From Nilaparvata lugens (taxonomy: Eukaryota; Arthropoda; Insecta; Hemiptera; Delphacidae): 64,000 bases of DNA. The notes beneath the pieces were generated by a model. That model searched no databases and was not told the origin of the DNA. It saw only the letters and a list, made by a program, of their open reading frames with translations. Positions 13,022 through 24,265 of this stretch are shown here, in pieces. The position numbers and the translations under genes are program-made. The stretch is taken from assembly GCF_014356525.2 (NCBI RefSeq), contig NC_052509.1, positions 31,317,398 to 31,381,397 on the forward strand, read 5' to 3'. How positions within the stretch are numbered: the stretch's first letter is position 1; each line of letters starts with the position of its first letter.

Positions 13022-13105
13022 TTGGGGGGGGGGCATTACACTTGGATTGGGGGTGGGGGGCATTACACTTGGATTGGGGGGGGCATGCGCCATTGCCCTT
13101 GGGGG
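13022..13105. repeat. G-run tandem segment
   Basis: GGCATTACACTTGGATTGGG occurs twice in succession, separated by long G tracts (8 or more G). It belongs to the right end of the hAT-like TIR pair. The ORF over it translates as GGGHYTWIGGG repeats and is not a gene. The G tracts could form G-quadruplexes. Confidence 0.6.
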
Positions 13106-13303
13106 GGCTGGGCACCCCTGGTGAGGACTTTAATATTTCGCCGGAGATACGCTAAAAAATTTTACATTTTCAGCGTATTTCTAGGCTATATTTTCTATCA
13201 TATTTTCCATATTTCTTAACACCAACGCCAGGGTTAGGCGTACCAAGTGGCCTTGAATCATTAAAATTATTTTATTTTGAATTGCCATATGATCATTCTA
13301 CTC

Positions 13304-13592
13304 GGTCATTCGATAAAAAATCGTACGAACTTCAAATTCGATGTGTATGAAGTCAATACCTACTATTACTTAATAGAAGGTAATTGTAGGTATTGATGAA
13401 GTTGTCGCTTTGATCACATGCGCCACTGTATTCACGACCAATACACGGCGTCGTGTTTAGTCGAGACAAGATACGACCACTACACGGCGGCGTCCGTACG
13501 ATAAAAATCGTTGATCGATGTGTTTGTAATCACCCATTTAATTCATTGCGCTACCATTGGAATTCGGACGTTCGATTTTTTATCGTACGACC
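13304..13592. mobile_element. MITE, about 290 bp
   Basis: GGTCATTCGATAAAAAATCG at 13304 is mirrored by TCGATTTTTTATCGTACGAC ending at 13592. A related CGTACGATAAAAATCG motif lies internally near 13494. The interior also has two similar blocks, ACGACCAATACACGGCGTCG and ACGACCACTACACGGCGGCG. Noncoding. Confidence 0.6.
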
Positions 13593-13632
13593 AAAATAGA
13601 TGTTTGTGTAGCTAGCCTAACTGGCTCTGGGT

Positions 13633-13725
13633 AGTATCATAGAGAAACAATAGCGTAAGTAGATATCCCATGGTATAGGGAATTTATGTCGCAACTTATG
13701 CTACCGTTTCTCTATGGTAGTATGT
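13633..13725. repeat. Short hairpin repeat
   Basis: AGTATCATAGAGAAACAATAGCGTAAGT is mirrored by ACTTATGCTACCGTTTCTCTATGGTAGTA, with a loop of about 30 bp that includes GATATCCCATGG. A weaker relative (CTATGGGATATCC then TTTTTTCTCTATATGGTAAT) lies near 55908-55955. Probably a very small MITE. Confidence 0.55.
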
Positions 13726-13729
13726 AGTA

Positions 13730-15102
13730 TTGTGATAATGTGGAATTAACATCACATCATATTGGTATGATGAGGGTAGATTTTTTTTAATTTCATATGC
13801 ATAAAAGCTACAGTTGTTCGGTATCTATTTTGCTACTTCACTTCTCATCCAAATTTGCATTCACATTCATGAAATCACGTTCAAATGTAATAAGTGAAAT
13901 ACAGTGACTGAAATGGGATGCTCATACCCAAAATTGAAGCAAAATTTCTTGAGAAGTAGATCATCTGTCATTAAAATGTATATATATATTATTAAATCGA
14001 TCGATTTATTGATATTTCATAGAAGACATAAAATATCATAATCATTATTACACAATCCGATATCGCTAGACACAAAATAATTATACTGTATATTATAATA
14101 ATGAGATAGAATATGCATGTCTACCATTCCATCAGTAGACTAAACGAGTAGCTCAGGACTGGTGCATGAGAATCTCCCCCAACAATAACCGGGCGAAAAA
14201 TATCCAGCATTACGTCCGTAGAACAATAAAAATTCACAGCGATCCCATTTTTTTGCGAGGCTGTGGGTAGCAAAACTGTTTCCATTCCTTCTTCACGAAT
14301 ACATTTGTGTGGTGAATGCGAGTGCTCACTGTTCATATTTCATTAAATTGAAAAGCATACGTTTTTGCATAGCGGACGGAATTCATACATAAAGATTAGA
14401 AAAAATATTTCATCTGTTGCTATCTCAATGCACCCCCACCAGTCGAACCCTGTCTCACACTTTTTCCTCTTCATCGTCCTTTCTTTCTTTCTCTCCGCTT
14501 GCACCCTGGCCGCATGGTAATCTCACCCTGAAATAATTCGAAGAATTCGCATCCGCAAAAAGGGAGTGTGATAGTACAAGACCGAGAAAGGGGATGAGAC
14601 ACGGCTAAAGACCCACGTTACCAAGCCTATTATGCGACCTCTCCTAGCTCAGCCCCGGCAGAAAGTTGTATTTAATCAGGAATTTTTATTGAGCATCAAT
14701 TCCCCAACACAAGCAGAATGTTAAGGGAACGTGAGGGTGGAATTTAATGAGTTATTACCACATCAAATTGCAGATATGAAATTTTTGTTTACAATGGTCG
14801 TTGGACACTTTCTTCTTGTTCATCAACCTTGCTGTTTCTTAGCTGAATAATATAACAAAATATTCAAATAATCATAACCAAATCAATAATTATAATCTAT
14901 GATAATTCTATAACATTATTCAATAATAATTCACAACAAGAATAACCTCAATATGAATTAATCTTCATGTTTGAACCTGAGTGGATATATTGATTCCAAA
15001 TTTCATTCTCTGGAATCATAAAGTAAGGATTCATTCCGATTTTCCTATTGCGGTGATGAAAAATGAGAAAGGTCATTATCATAATCGATAATTATTATTA
15101 CT
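13730..15102. other. No gene seen
   Basis: Mixed sequence. The 14440-14660 stretch is less AT-rich than its surroundings and contains no convincing exon. A 71-aa minus-strand ORF at 14121-14336 has no recognisable domain and is probably chance. Confidence 0.5.
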
Positions 15103-15254
15103 AGAGACCCCCTGGGTTGAAGAATTCGCTCATGAACTGTTGTAGTGATCTCTGAGATCCGCAACTTGTAATATATACAGAGTTGGTGAGAATTATTATA
15201 ACAGCTAAATATATATATATATATATCTATTACAAGACTTCTAATAGATATAAT

Positions 15255-15287
<33 letters not shown>

Positions 15288-17650
15288 TATATATAGCTTA
15301 GCTTTTTCATACTTAGTATGATATTACAGTAGTAGGTTCCATGGGAAAAAAAACTCTCCATTGCTTCAAAACTTTTGTCTGCCATCTTGAATCCGTCATA
15401 TGGATCCAACTTCATTCCAGCCAGCCCATTTTTAATGTCAAATTATTTTTGTATATTAACTGTTTGATTATTTGTGAACTCAATAAATATTATGAGTTCT
15501 CAACTGTAGAATATTCCCATTCAGGAGCTAATACTGATAGAGAAATCATTCATGAACTGGACCATACCTGATCAGCCCAGCAGAGTCAAAAGGATTTGGC
15601 TAATTAATTATTGGAGATAATTAATTATTCATCGAGAACTTCAGCGACCGTCTATTGAGTGAGTGATAGTTAATGAGCTCATTAATAAGGCCATTTTGGT
15701 GAATTGGGGAATTATTCAAAAGCGCTTTATAAATTTTTGATTCAAGCTCGAATACTTCGCAACTTGTTAGACATTATAGTATATTTATTAAGAACTCTTT
15801 TCATAAATATATGTTGAAATCTGTGAGAAGCTTATTCCCTCCCATGCATAGCACGAATTCATACCCTTGAGATTTAAAGCAATTATTTTCTGGATTATTT
15901 TTAATTGGTTGAAATATATTTATCGAATCTATGTACAAATGTGAACAAAATCATGTTCAAATTTGCTAAATTCTGAGTTGACTTGAATTGTGTATATCAG
16001 TACCGTACGGTATTAATAAATATTTTTATAGCAAATATTATTGTTAATGCTAATAACTCCTATGATATTAGAAATATTCGAAAGCTTATTTACATTGATA
16101 TATTTTATTTTTGCGTTCATTTATGGGAATATATTTGTGTTTTTTGTCAGCATACATAGTTTTTTAGAAATTTTTATTTTTAACCTGATCCATCTCGTGA
16201 TATACAGTTTGAGCTGTCTTGGTACCAAGCACCATCATTATGCAACACATTTAATATTGATGAATCATCAAAAATCAGTTTTATTTTGAGCAACTACTAC
16301 TTATCATCCTTTGATGATAGTCACATTTAACAGTCAGTAAATATTTATTGATAATTATTATAATAAGTCTGCTATATCACATAAGGTTCCAGAGATCTTC
16401 CAGAACTGGCGTTGTAAGTAATAAAGAATTTCATAAGGATAAAATGGTGCACACCAATATTCATGCTAAGCGTTTTGAAACTCAATTAGGGAAATAATAG
16501 TTGAGTTTCATTATTCCTGATTGGATACTGTATACCAGTCACCGACTATCTTTTTGATTTCTTTCATGGTATTCTACAACATCTTCAAGAGAGCGGCGGT
16601 AAGACTTGACAAATATCAGTTGTCTAGACCCTTCATGGTCCATTATTATAGAGTTACGGTACTCATGCATTTATCACTGAGCTAAAGCTGTGGCTAGAAC
16701 CCCATCATATTTGCGATCCGGACGGCCTTCAATTTCTGCAAATTTATTTGCATGATAGGGATCATAGTATCACTGTCGGGCACTCAATTGGTATTTCATA
16801 TAAAAAACCACTATCAACGTGAAGCATATACTGGTACATCGAAATACAGCTTCACAACCCTTAAATTGGTTTTCGACTGTTACTAATCCATATAGCCTAA
16901 AATAAGTATATACTGCAGCAGTCAACCGCTCAGAATGAAGTTAAGAAAAGGTAATATGTCATTAATAAGTTAATGAAAAGATAAGCTATTTCAAAACTGA
17001 TGGGATATAATAATGATTCCCAATAATTGAAAATAAGAACGAAAAACAAGGTGAATAAGACATGATTCACTCAGGCCAATAAATGATTTAGTTTAGAAAA
17101 GTAATGTCTGTACTCTACAGAATCTAAAGGCGGTCTCCTCGTTCAGGTTTCCAAGTCGACCGAATCAGGCTCAAAAAGGTGGTCATGTGATACATGATTC
17201 CGATACAGAATTTCAAAGGAAAATTAATGGCGAAACCCGTTTATCTCAAACCGTTTCAATGATCTCAACATTTGGAGATACTAAAAAATGATTCAAAAAT
17301 GGATGAATCAGTACGGTATGGGTACCGAATAATCGATAATCAAGAGTGTTAGTGAATACTAATAGTAGCTACTACTCACATTTCAACACCTTGAACAAAA
17401 ACAATTTGTCATAGCAACTGCTATCTCAAATACAGTAGTATTAATTATGTGTATGTTACAGATAGGCAGACATACGTTAACGGAAGCGAGTTAATATAGA
17501 ACTTATAAATTATCAATGTTGTGTATTATTCAGCTGAAATCATGTGTCGGCACATAAAATTTGTCTTTCTGACAGTCAGTATGATAACTGCCAAATAATA
17601 GCATCAAGCTCTTGTCGAACATACAAATAGACAGTAAACGACTTTGGGCT
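15103..17650 (+). mobile_element. Repeat family B, long form
   Basis: The left part (15103-15430) contains GGGTTGAAGAA(T/C)TCGCTC, GATCTCTGA(G/T)ATCCGCAACT, GGTTCCATGGGA and GCTTCAAAACTTTTGTC. The right part (17240-17640) contains AAACCGTTTCAATGA, AACACTAATAGTAGCT-type sequence and GTGTCGGCACATAAA. The same two parts lie side by side in a 0.6-kb copy at 39805-40415. The 1.8 kb between them here (15430-17240) has no ORF with a recognisable domain. An AT microsatellite (15205-15296) interrupts the left part. Confidence 0.6.
15205..15296. repeat. (AT)n microsatellite
   Basis: Near-pure TATATA runs at 15211-15226 and 15253-15294, separated by CTATTACAAGACTTCTAATA. They sit within family B. Confidence 0.9.
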
Positions 17651-18814
17651 CTAGTAAGTCAAAAGTGAGAACTCCGCTAACGCTCGTTCATAACACTCGT
17701 TCAACTGTCAAGAATAAGTTCAAGTGAATATTTCTAATGACTGATTTTTAAATTTGAAAAATAATAATATATAATATGATTACCTCATTTATGATTATTA
17801 TTCTTATAAAATTCACACATAGGCTATCAGATGATATTCACTCCATTGTATATCCAGTGCAATAGAAACTATAATTATTAGTCTGGTTAATGGTGCAGTA
17901 TTTCTGGTATCCTTGTAGAATAGCATTGCTGATCCGGATTTCTTGAATGGTAATTAGAATATTACAATCTTGAGTGTTTTTTTAAATACTACTCCAAAAC
18001 CAATGTTCTCTCTTTTATGAAAGTTTGAAATCATTAATATCCAGTTTCTGTTCCAGAGATTTCCCTGAAAACCCAAGGACTATATACTCAGTGATGCTGC
18101 GAAATTCCAACAGAGCTGAAGAACATCAATGAAGTATTTTATTGTTGGACGTGGAAGTGGAGAATGGATGGCATGGTGTAGAAAGCTCCATCAGAAGGGA
18201 CGGGAAGTAGCGGTGAGGTTTTTGCGGAATGGAAAGAATGCCGGATTATTTATTTAAGTGTAGATCAGAGGCGCCGGTAGAACCAGGGTTTGGTGGGGCG
18301 ATGACGGGTGGAGAGTGATAGTAGGGCGAGTTTTCAGGTCTGGAAAAGGAAACGCCCTTCCCTTAGATCAGTCTCTCGACGACCCACATGCAGTTTACGA
18401 CTCGGGGCTCTGGCAGATAAAACAGAAAAGGAATCAACATCAACGAAATATTACGACAGCTTCTCGCCAAATGAAGACAATCCTCTCCGGTAAGAGAAAG
18501 AGAGAGGGTGATGAGGGCTGTACAATGACTGACATCAAAGCAGACTATACTTTACTTTTGCCAAAGTACTCGTCAGGAACCCAAGTGACGAATGACAGTG
18601 AAGTGAGAGATGAGGCAAAACTCATTATATTTTCTTAGATTGTATACAGAATCACATCCTGGCTCTACAAGCTTATATTGTAGAAATTTCAACACATATT
18701 CACAATAGGTACAGGAACATGATAAGATCATGATGAACAAGACCCTTTTCCATTATTAGATTTCCAATTTGAGAAAAAAAAACATTTTTTTAGGAAATTC
18801 AACGTACTACCTAT
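17651..18814. other. No gene seen
   Basis: No recognised element or gene. Two overlapping short ORFs (18308-18493 and 18315-18638) lie in a slightly GC-richer patch. They are in different frames and show no domain, so neither is called as a gene. Confidence 0.45.
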
Positions 18815-19424
18815 AACCTAATTCCATGTATCGTTATAAACTTACACTTATTACTCAACTGAATTCCCATCATTACATTTTCATTTTTTCCACATCCAAA
18901 ATTATTATTTCCACATAATTATTATATACATCTTACTAGCAGGGCACCCGTGCTTCGCTACGGGAATTAAAAGATAATATTATTTTTGTGAAACATTTAT
19001 AATCTAATTCTATCAAGTTTGTTATAATAGTTTTTGAGATTAGGCCACAACTTGGCATGAAAATTATTGAGCCAAATCATTCGAATAATTAATTGATGAG
19101 TTGGAAGTGTTCTGTAATATAACCTAATTCCATGTATCGTTATAAACTTACACTTATTACTCAACTGAATTCCCATCATTACATTTTCATTTTTTCCACA
19201 TCCAAAATTATTATTTCCACATAATTATTATATACATCTTACTAGCAGGTCACCCGTGCTTCGCTACGGGAATTAAAAGATAATATTATTTTTGTGAAAC
19301 ATTTATAATCTAATTCTATCAAGTTTGTTATAATAGTTTTTGAGATTAGGCCACAACTTGGCATGAAAATTATTGAGCCAAATCATTCGAATAATTAATT
19401 GATGAGTTCGAAGTGTTCTGTAAA
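18815..19424 (-). mobile_element. Two tandem 306-bp units with a Helitron-type 3' end
   Basis: AACCTAATTCCATGTATCGT starts at 18815 and again at 19121, and the units are almost identical. Each contains, on the minus strand, CCCGTAGCGAAGCACGGG, which is a stem-loop, followed closely by CTAG and then T (near 18936-18939 and about 19242-19245). A hairpin just before CTRR with a 3' T is the hallmark of Helitron 3' termini. Because the flank outside CTAG is repeated too, the tandem arose by segment duplication rather than by head-to-tail transposition alone. No helicase is present. Confidence 0.65.
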
Positions 19425-19974
19425 ATATTAGTCTGATTGCAGCAAATTGAGTAGAATATTGGGCGGGGCTTGAAAGTCAACCTCGACTCTATTCATTGGC
19501 GATTAATATTTCCTGTTGACAGTTATCAAATATGAAAGCAGCCAATCCACTGATTCTCTCTTACATGAAAGTCCATTCATAATAGTTAGTATAACATTTA
19601 TTGTGGCTGATTTCTCATGTCCTAAACTTTACTATCATAAATACATGTAGTTCTGTGAACAGTAGACCTCACGCAGTATTCTCATCTACAAGTACCAGAT
19701 GTCAACTGTTTTGAATAATGTTAACAAACTCAGTTCACGTTTGAATTTGTATTTCATGTGATATAATTCATCCAGTTCCGTGATGATCTTTCTATCTGAT
19801 GAAAATTAATTTTTTAGAAACAAAAATATTATAATTTCTCCAGCATTATTTATTTCATTTCTTTATTTTTATTCACCTATTAAATTAGTTTTTTCGAATG
19901 TGAGAATATTGATACTGATGGGCACGCATAATAATACCATGACTGCAGAACAAAATATTGAAACCAAAGACCTT

Positions 19975-20285
19975 AAAGCTGCGATTAGACCAAATTTATT
20001 AGAAAAATGTTAATAACTCAATCCTTTTAGATTATATTAGATTGAACATAACTTATCATACACACATGATGAACATATGTGTTTGTCAACTTCCGTTCCT
20101 TCTAATATTGTAATGTGTTCTCATATTTATGTTATTTATTTTATACTGTAATGTTTTTTATTGATGTAATTAATTTTTATTTCATATTGATGTATCTTAT
20201 ATGTGTGTGTTTGTGAATAAATAAATTGAAATTGAAAATGAATCTGATAGAATCTATAAGGATTAAGTTATAACCATTATGTTAA
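19975..20285. mobile_element. MITE split by a LINE 3' tail
   Basis: The left part AAAGCTGCGATTAGACCAAA through ATGATGAACATATGTGTTTG matches the intact copy at 21280-21470. The right part resumes at about 20240 with ATAGAATCTATAAGGATTAA. Between them (about 20100-20240) is an AT-rich insert ending TGAATAAATAAATTGAAATT, the form of a LINE 3' tail. The far right TIR is missing, replaced by the sequence starting at 20286. Confidence 0.6.
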
Positions 20286-20286
20286 A

Positions 20287-21070
20287 ACCCTCCAGCAGGC
20301 GCGCGGGGTACAGGTGTACCCCAGACAGTTTTGTTCACTCAGTAACTTCTCACCCTGTCACCAGGGGAAGGTGAGCATTACAGTACCTTCAAACCAAATC
20401 TTCAGTTACAAGATACAAACGACTATAAATGTAAACAGGAATTGATAGCTGAGTTATCATATTTTGGATTGCTCTGTGGTACAAGTGTACCCCGCGCGCC
20501 TACTCGTCTTTTGCTTTGGCAAAACGAATAATATTTGAGTAACTGTGTCAAGAAGAGTCATCAGATGAGGACTACATTTTTGTGGAAAATGACAATGATG
20601 ATGATGAAGGAGATATTGAGGTATAAAATATTCAAGATTTAGTGCAGAAGAAGCACTTCAACAACCTTATGAGTTTCTGATGATAAAATTTCGGACATTG
20701 TTGAAGGGGATGATAATGACGTTCCTTTTGCATATTTATGCTTGGTGAGAGATAAGGATAGAAATGTTATGAAATAGAGAAATAAAATCCACTTCCAAAA
20801 AAATGTGTGAAAACATTTGTCACATTTCCTGAACCTAGAAGAAAGGATAGGGATGCGGTTTTCGAAATTGAATTTTTCAATTTATTCATGTATGAGAAAT
20901 TGATCCGACTGCTAGTAACTTTAACTGGCATATTTATATCGAGCTATCATCTTGATCAAGGAGAAGTTTTAATAAGATGGAGATGCTAGAATGACTGATG
21001 AGTTGGGAATCCGTGCTATCCTTTGAATTCTACTGTTTCCTTCTGATGCATTAGGGAGTAGGCTAATAGT
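20287..21070 (+). pseudogene. Possible piggyBac-like transposase relic with 5' terminal palindromes
   Basis: CCCTCCAGC at 20288 is followed by AGGCGCGCGGGGTAC (20297-20311), which is repeated inverted at 20487-20501 (GTACCCCGCGCGCCT). Downstream, broken frames read EESSDEDYIFVENDNDDDEG and later MTDELGIRAI followed by a hydrophobic stretch. The acidic N-terminus and that block loosely resemble the start of piggyBac transposases. A piggyBac-type CCC end next to TTAA would fit, but here TTAA and CCC are separated by AA. Many stops; no catalytic region retained. Tentative. Confidence 0.35.
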
Positions 21071-21279
21071 AAACCAAGTAGGCTACATTCGGGATATCAG
21101 CAATGAGTCAGTTATTATGTTACATATTCCCAATGACTTTTGTTTCCACTTCATTCCCATTCTTATGACGAAATGCTAAATCAATTTATCAATTCAAGCC
21201 ATCTAAATTCGAAATTTATGGTTTTCATGATTATAAAAATTGTACACGTGAAATTCTAACAATAGGCTTTGTCACCTAT

Positions 21280-21470
21280 AAAGCTTTGTTTACACCAAAT
21301 TAATTAACAAAATGTTAATAACTAATCTTTATAGATTCTATAAGATTGAATATAACTTATCATACACATGATGAACATATGTGTTTGTCAAGTTCCGTTC
21401 AATCCAATAGAATCTATAAGGATTTAAGTTATTAACATTTTGTTAATAACTTTGGTGTAAACGCAGCTTT
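21280..21470. mobile_element. MITE, 191 bp, near-palindromic
   Basis: AAAGCTTTGTTTACACCAAA at 21280 is mirrored by TTTGGTGTAAACGCAGCTTT ending at 21470. Inner symmetry (AACAAAATGTTAATAACT against AGTTATTAACATTTTGTTAA) nearly reaches the centre. It is the intact relative of the split copy at 19975-20285. Flanks contain TATA/TTAT, so a TA or TWA target is possible. Confidence 0.65.
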
Positions 21471-22194
21471 ATTATTTTATGTATCAATGTTATTACATTG
21501 GTGTCATTTGCATTGTAAATGAATGAATAAGATGAGCCATATGAAAATGATTTGAACATTATTTTGTAAAGCGGGAATTAGTCAATATGTTGCATATATC
21601 ATTTTCTCACATGTTCCCAATGAGAAAAATTATGTAAATCCAATATTTAGCTCAAGAAATGAATAGTGGATGAAAATCATTGTTGGTAATTATTTGTTAC
21701 TTTGAAGAAAAAATAGTTTTAGAAGCCTAAAGATTGAACAAAATTCTAGACACAAATTTATGAAAGATCACATTTTTAAACTTTGTACAATATGTCATAG
21801 CTAGTTTCTTTATTGGAAACATGATCACACATAGTAGTTCAGAAAAGGTGTATAAATTTAATGACCTCTTGATGTTATATTGAATCAAAATTCAACTTAA
21901 AAGATGATAAATCAATATATTCATTGTGGGGTACAGCTGTACAAACTTCTGTGTAAACTAAACATCTGTGTAATCACTTGTCAGCTGATTTATGATGAAT
22001 AATTCTATAGTCTGATTTTTACTCTAATATTGGAGTATGAAGGAGGCTCCTTTTTCCTTTTATATTTATTATCATTGAAATGCAAAATTTCCAGAAGCCT
22101 TGTATACCTATACGTCGACGCACAATTCAAAAAGGAACATACATGTCAAATTCATGAAAATCTATTACCGCGTTTCGGCGTAAATGCGCAACAT

Positions 22195-23740
22195 ATAAAT
22201 ATTTAAACATTTAAACATTAACATTTAAACATTTACACATTTAAACATTTAACATTTAAACATTTAACATTTAAACATTTAAACATTTAAACATTTAAAC
22301 TTTAAACATTTAAACATTTAAACATTTAAACATTTAACATTTAAACATTTAAACATTTAAACATTTAACATTTAAACATTAACATTTAAACATTTAAACT
22401 TTAACATTTAAACATTTAAACATTTAAACATTTAAACATTTAAACATTTAAACATTAAACATTTAAACATTTAAACATTTAAACATTTAACATTTAACAT
22501 TTAAACATTTAAACATTTAACATTTAAACATTTAAACATTTAAACATTTAAACATTAAACATTTAAACATTTAAACATTTAACATTTAACATTTAAACAT
22601 TAAACATTTAACATTTAAACATTTAAACATTAAACATTTAACATTTAAACATTTAACATTTAAACATTAACATTTAAACATTTAAACATTTAAACATTTA
22701 AACATTTAAACATTTAAACTTTAAACATTTAAACATTAAACATTTAAACATTTAAACATTTAAACATTTAAACATTTAAACATTTAAACATTAAACATTT
22801 AACATTTAAACATTAAACATTAAACATTTAAACATTAAACATTTAAACATTTAACATTAAACATTTAAACATTTAACATTTAAACATTTAAACATTTAAA
22901 CATTAAACATTTAAACTTTAAACATTTAAACATTTAAATATTTAAACATTTAAAATTTAAACATTTAAACATTTAAATATTTAAACATTTAAACATTTAA
23001 CATTTAACATTTAAACATTTAAACATTCAAACATTTAAACATTTAAATATTTAAACATTTAAATATTTAAACATTTAAAATTTAAACATTTAAACATTTA
23101 CACATTTAAACATTTAAACATTTAAACATTAAACATTTAAACATTTAAACATTTAAACATTTAAACATTTAAACATTTAAACATTTAAACATTTAAACAT
23201 TTAAACATTTAAACATTTAAACATTTAAACATTTAAACATTTAAACATTTAAACATTTAAACATTTAAACATTTAAACATTTAAACATTTAAACATTTAA
23301 ACATTTAAACATTAAACATTTAAACATTTAAACATTTAAACATTTAAACATTTAAACATTTAAACATTTAAACATTTAAACATTTAAACATTTAAACATT
23401 TAAACATTTAAACATTTAAACATTTAAACATTAAACATTTAAACATTTAAACATTTAACATTTAAACATTTGAACATTTAAACATTTAAATATTTAAACA
23501 TTCAAACATTCAAACATTTAAACATTCAAACATTTAAACATTTAAACATTTAAACATTTAAACATTTAAACATTTAAACATTTAAACATTTAAACATTTA
23601 AACATTTAAACATTTAAACATTTAAACATTTAAACATTTAAACATTTAAACATTTAAACATTTAAACATTTAAACATTTAAACATTTAAACATTTAAACA
23701 TTTTAACATTCAAACACTCAAACATTCAAACATTAAGAGA
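22195..23740. repeat. Minisatellite of CATTTAAA (8 bp, with 7-bp variants), about 1.55 kb
   Basis: Near-continuous repetition of CATTTAAA with 7-bp variants CATTTAA and CATTAAA. Scattered point variants (CATTCAAA, TATTTAAA, CACTCAAA) cluster near the ends and around 22930-23100 and 23480-23540. The most homogeneous blocks are 23130-23300 and 23530-23700. Interruptions suggest slippage plus block duplication. Left flank GCGTAAATGCGCAACATATA and right flank AGAGAAATGCCAAACC look like unique parts of a repeat element, so the array is internal to an element. Confidence 0.95.
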
Positions 23741-24116
23741 AATGCCAAACCGTCGACTTGAATCTTAGACCTCACTTTGCTCGGTCAATTAAAGTGGGAT
23801 CAATTTAATGTGAATTTTCATAAATCTGAATAGATTTTATTCAATCACTTTGTTCATTAACTACCTTTATATGATTTTTCTCTTGGATCTTAGCTTGAAC
23901 CAAAAGATTAGGGGAGAAAATTTGGATTTAAACTACCATTTAACTCAATTTTATTTCTATCTAAATTTACAACTTTATTTTTTACTTGAGATCTATTATC
24001 AATAGTTTGTCATGTGTCATGTAATGACATTATGAAAGGAAATAGGAGCAGCTGATGGAATATCATGCTTTTTATCGATTTAGTTTTTAGCTGATTTTGA
24101 AACACGAAAATATCAG
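23741..24116. other. Right flank of the minisatellite host element
   Basis: CCAAACCGTCGACTTGAATC then CTCACTTTGCTCGGTCAA continue from the minisatellite without a gene. Element boundaries were not resolved. Confidence 0.4.
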
Positions 24117-24265
24117 GCCCATTAGCACAAAAGCCTGTTCAATTTCAATCAGGATTAAATTTTATGAGAATTAATCAGAGCAGAGGTTTTTTAATAGAAG
24201 GCTTTTCTGATTGGTTCTCGTAGTATTTAGTCCGGATTATGAATTAACAGACAGTGCAACTGGCT
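24117..24265. mobile_element. Palindromic MITE, solitary copy
   Basis: GCCCATTAGCACAAAAGCC and TCAATCAGGATTAAATTTTA on the left, mirrored by TTAGTCCGGATTATGAATTA and the sequence up to AGTGCAACTGGC on the right. It is the same family as 12134-12272 and 44868-45010, here outside family A. Confidence 0.5.

Larger units (their letters stand above)
8619..13121. mobile_element. hAT-like TIR pair enclosing nested elements (about 4.5 kb)
   Basis: The left end CCAGGGGTGCC (8619-8629) is the exact inverse of the right end GGCACCCCTGG (13111-13121). GTGAGG directly precedes the left end (8613-8618) and follows the right end (13121-13126), consistent with a target duplication. Both ends continue inward with long G runs and a GCGC/TTGCGCC-type block. 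CAGGGGTG termini are characteristic of hAT transposons, which usually make 8-bp duplications; here only 6 bp match, so the assignment is tentative. No transposase ORF exists. The interior is occupied by other elements (9305-11065 and 11073-12581). Confidence 0.5.

Noticed and set aside
13022..13219. ORF with GGGHYTWIGGG repeats
   Set aside because: It is a translation of G-rich tandem sequence at a transposon end.
18308..18638. Overlapping 61- and 107-aa ORFs
   Set aside because: Different frames of one short stretch, no recognisable motif, no gene structure around it.
22195..23740. CRISPR array or centromeric satellite
   Set aside because: The unit is 7-8 bp with no unique spacers, and the array is short and sits inside an element.
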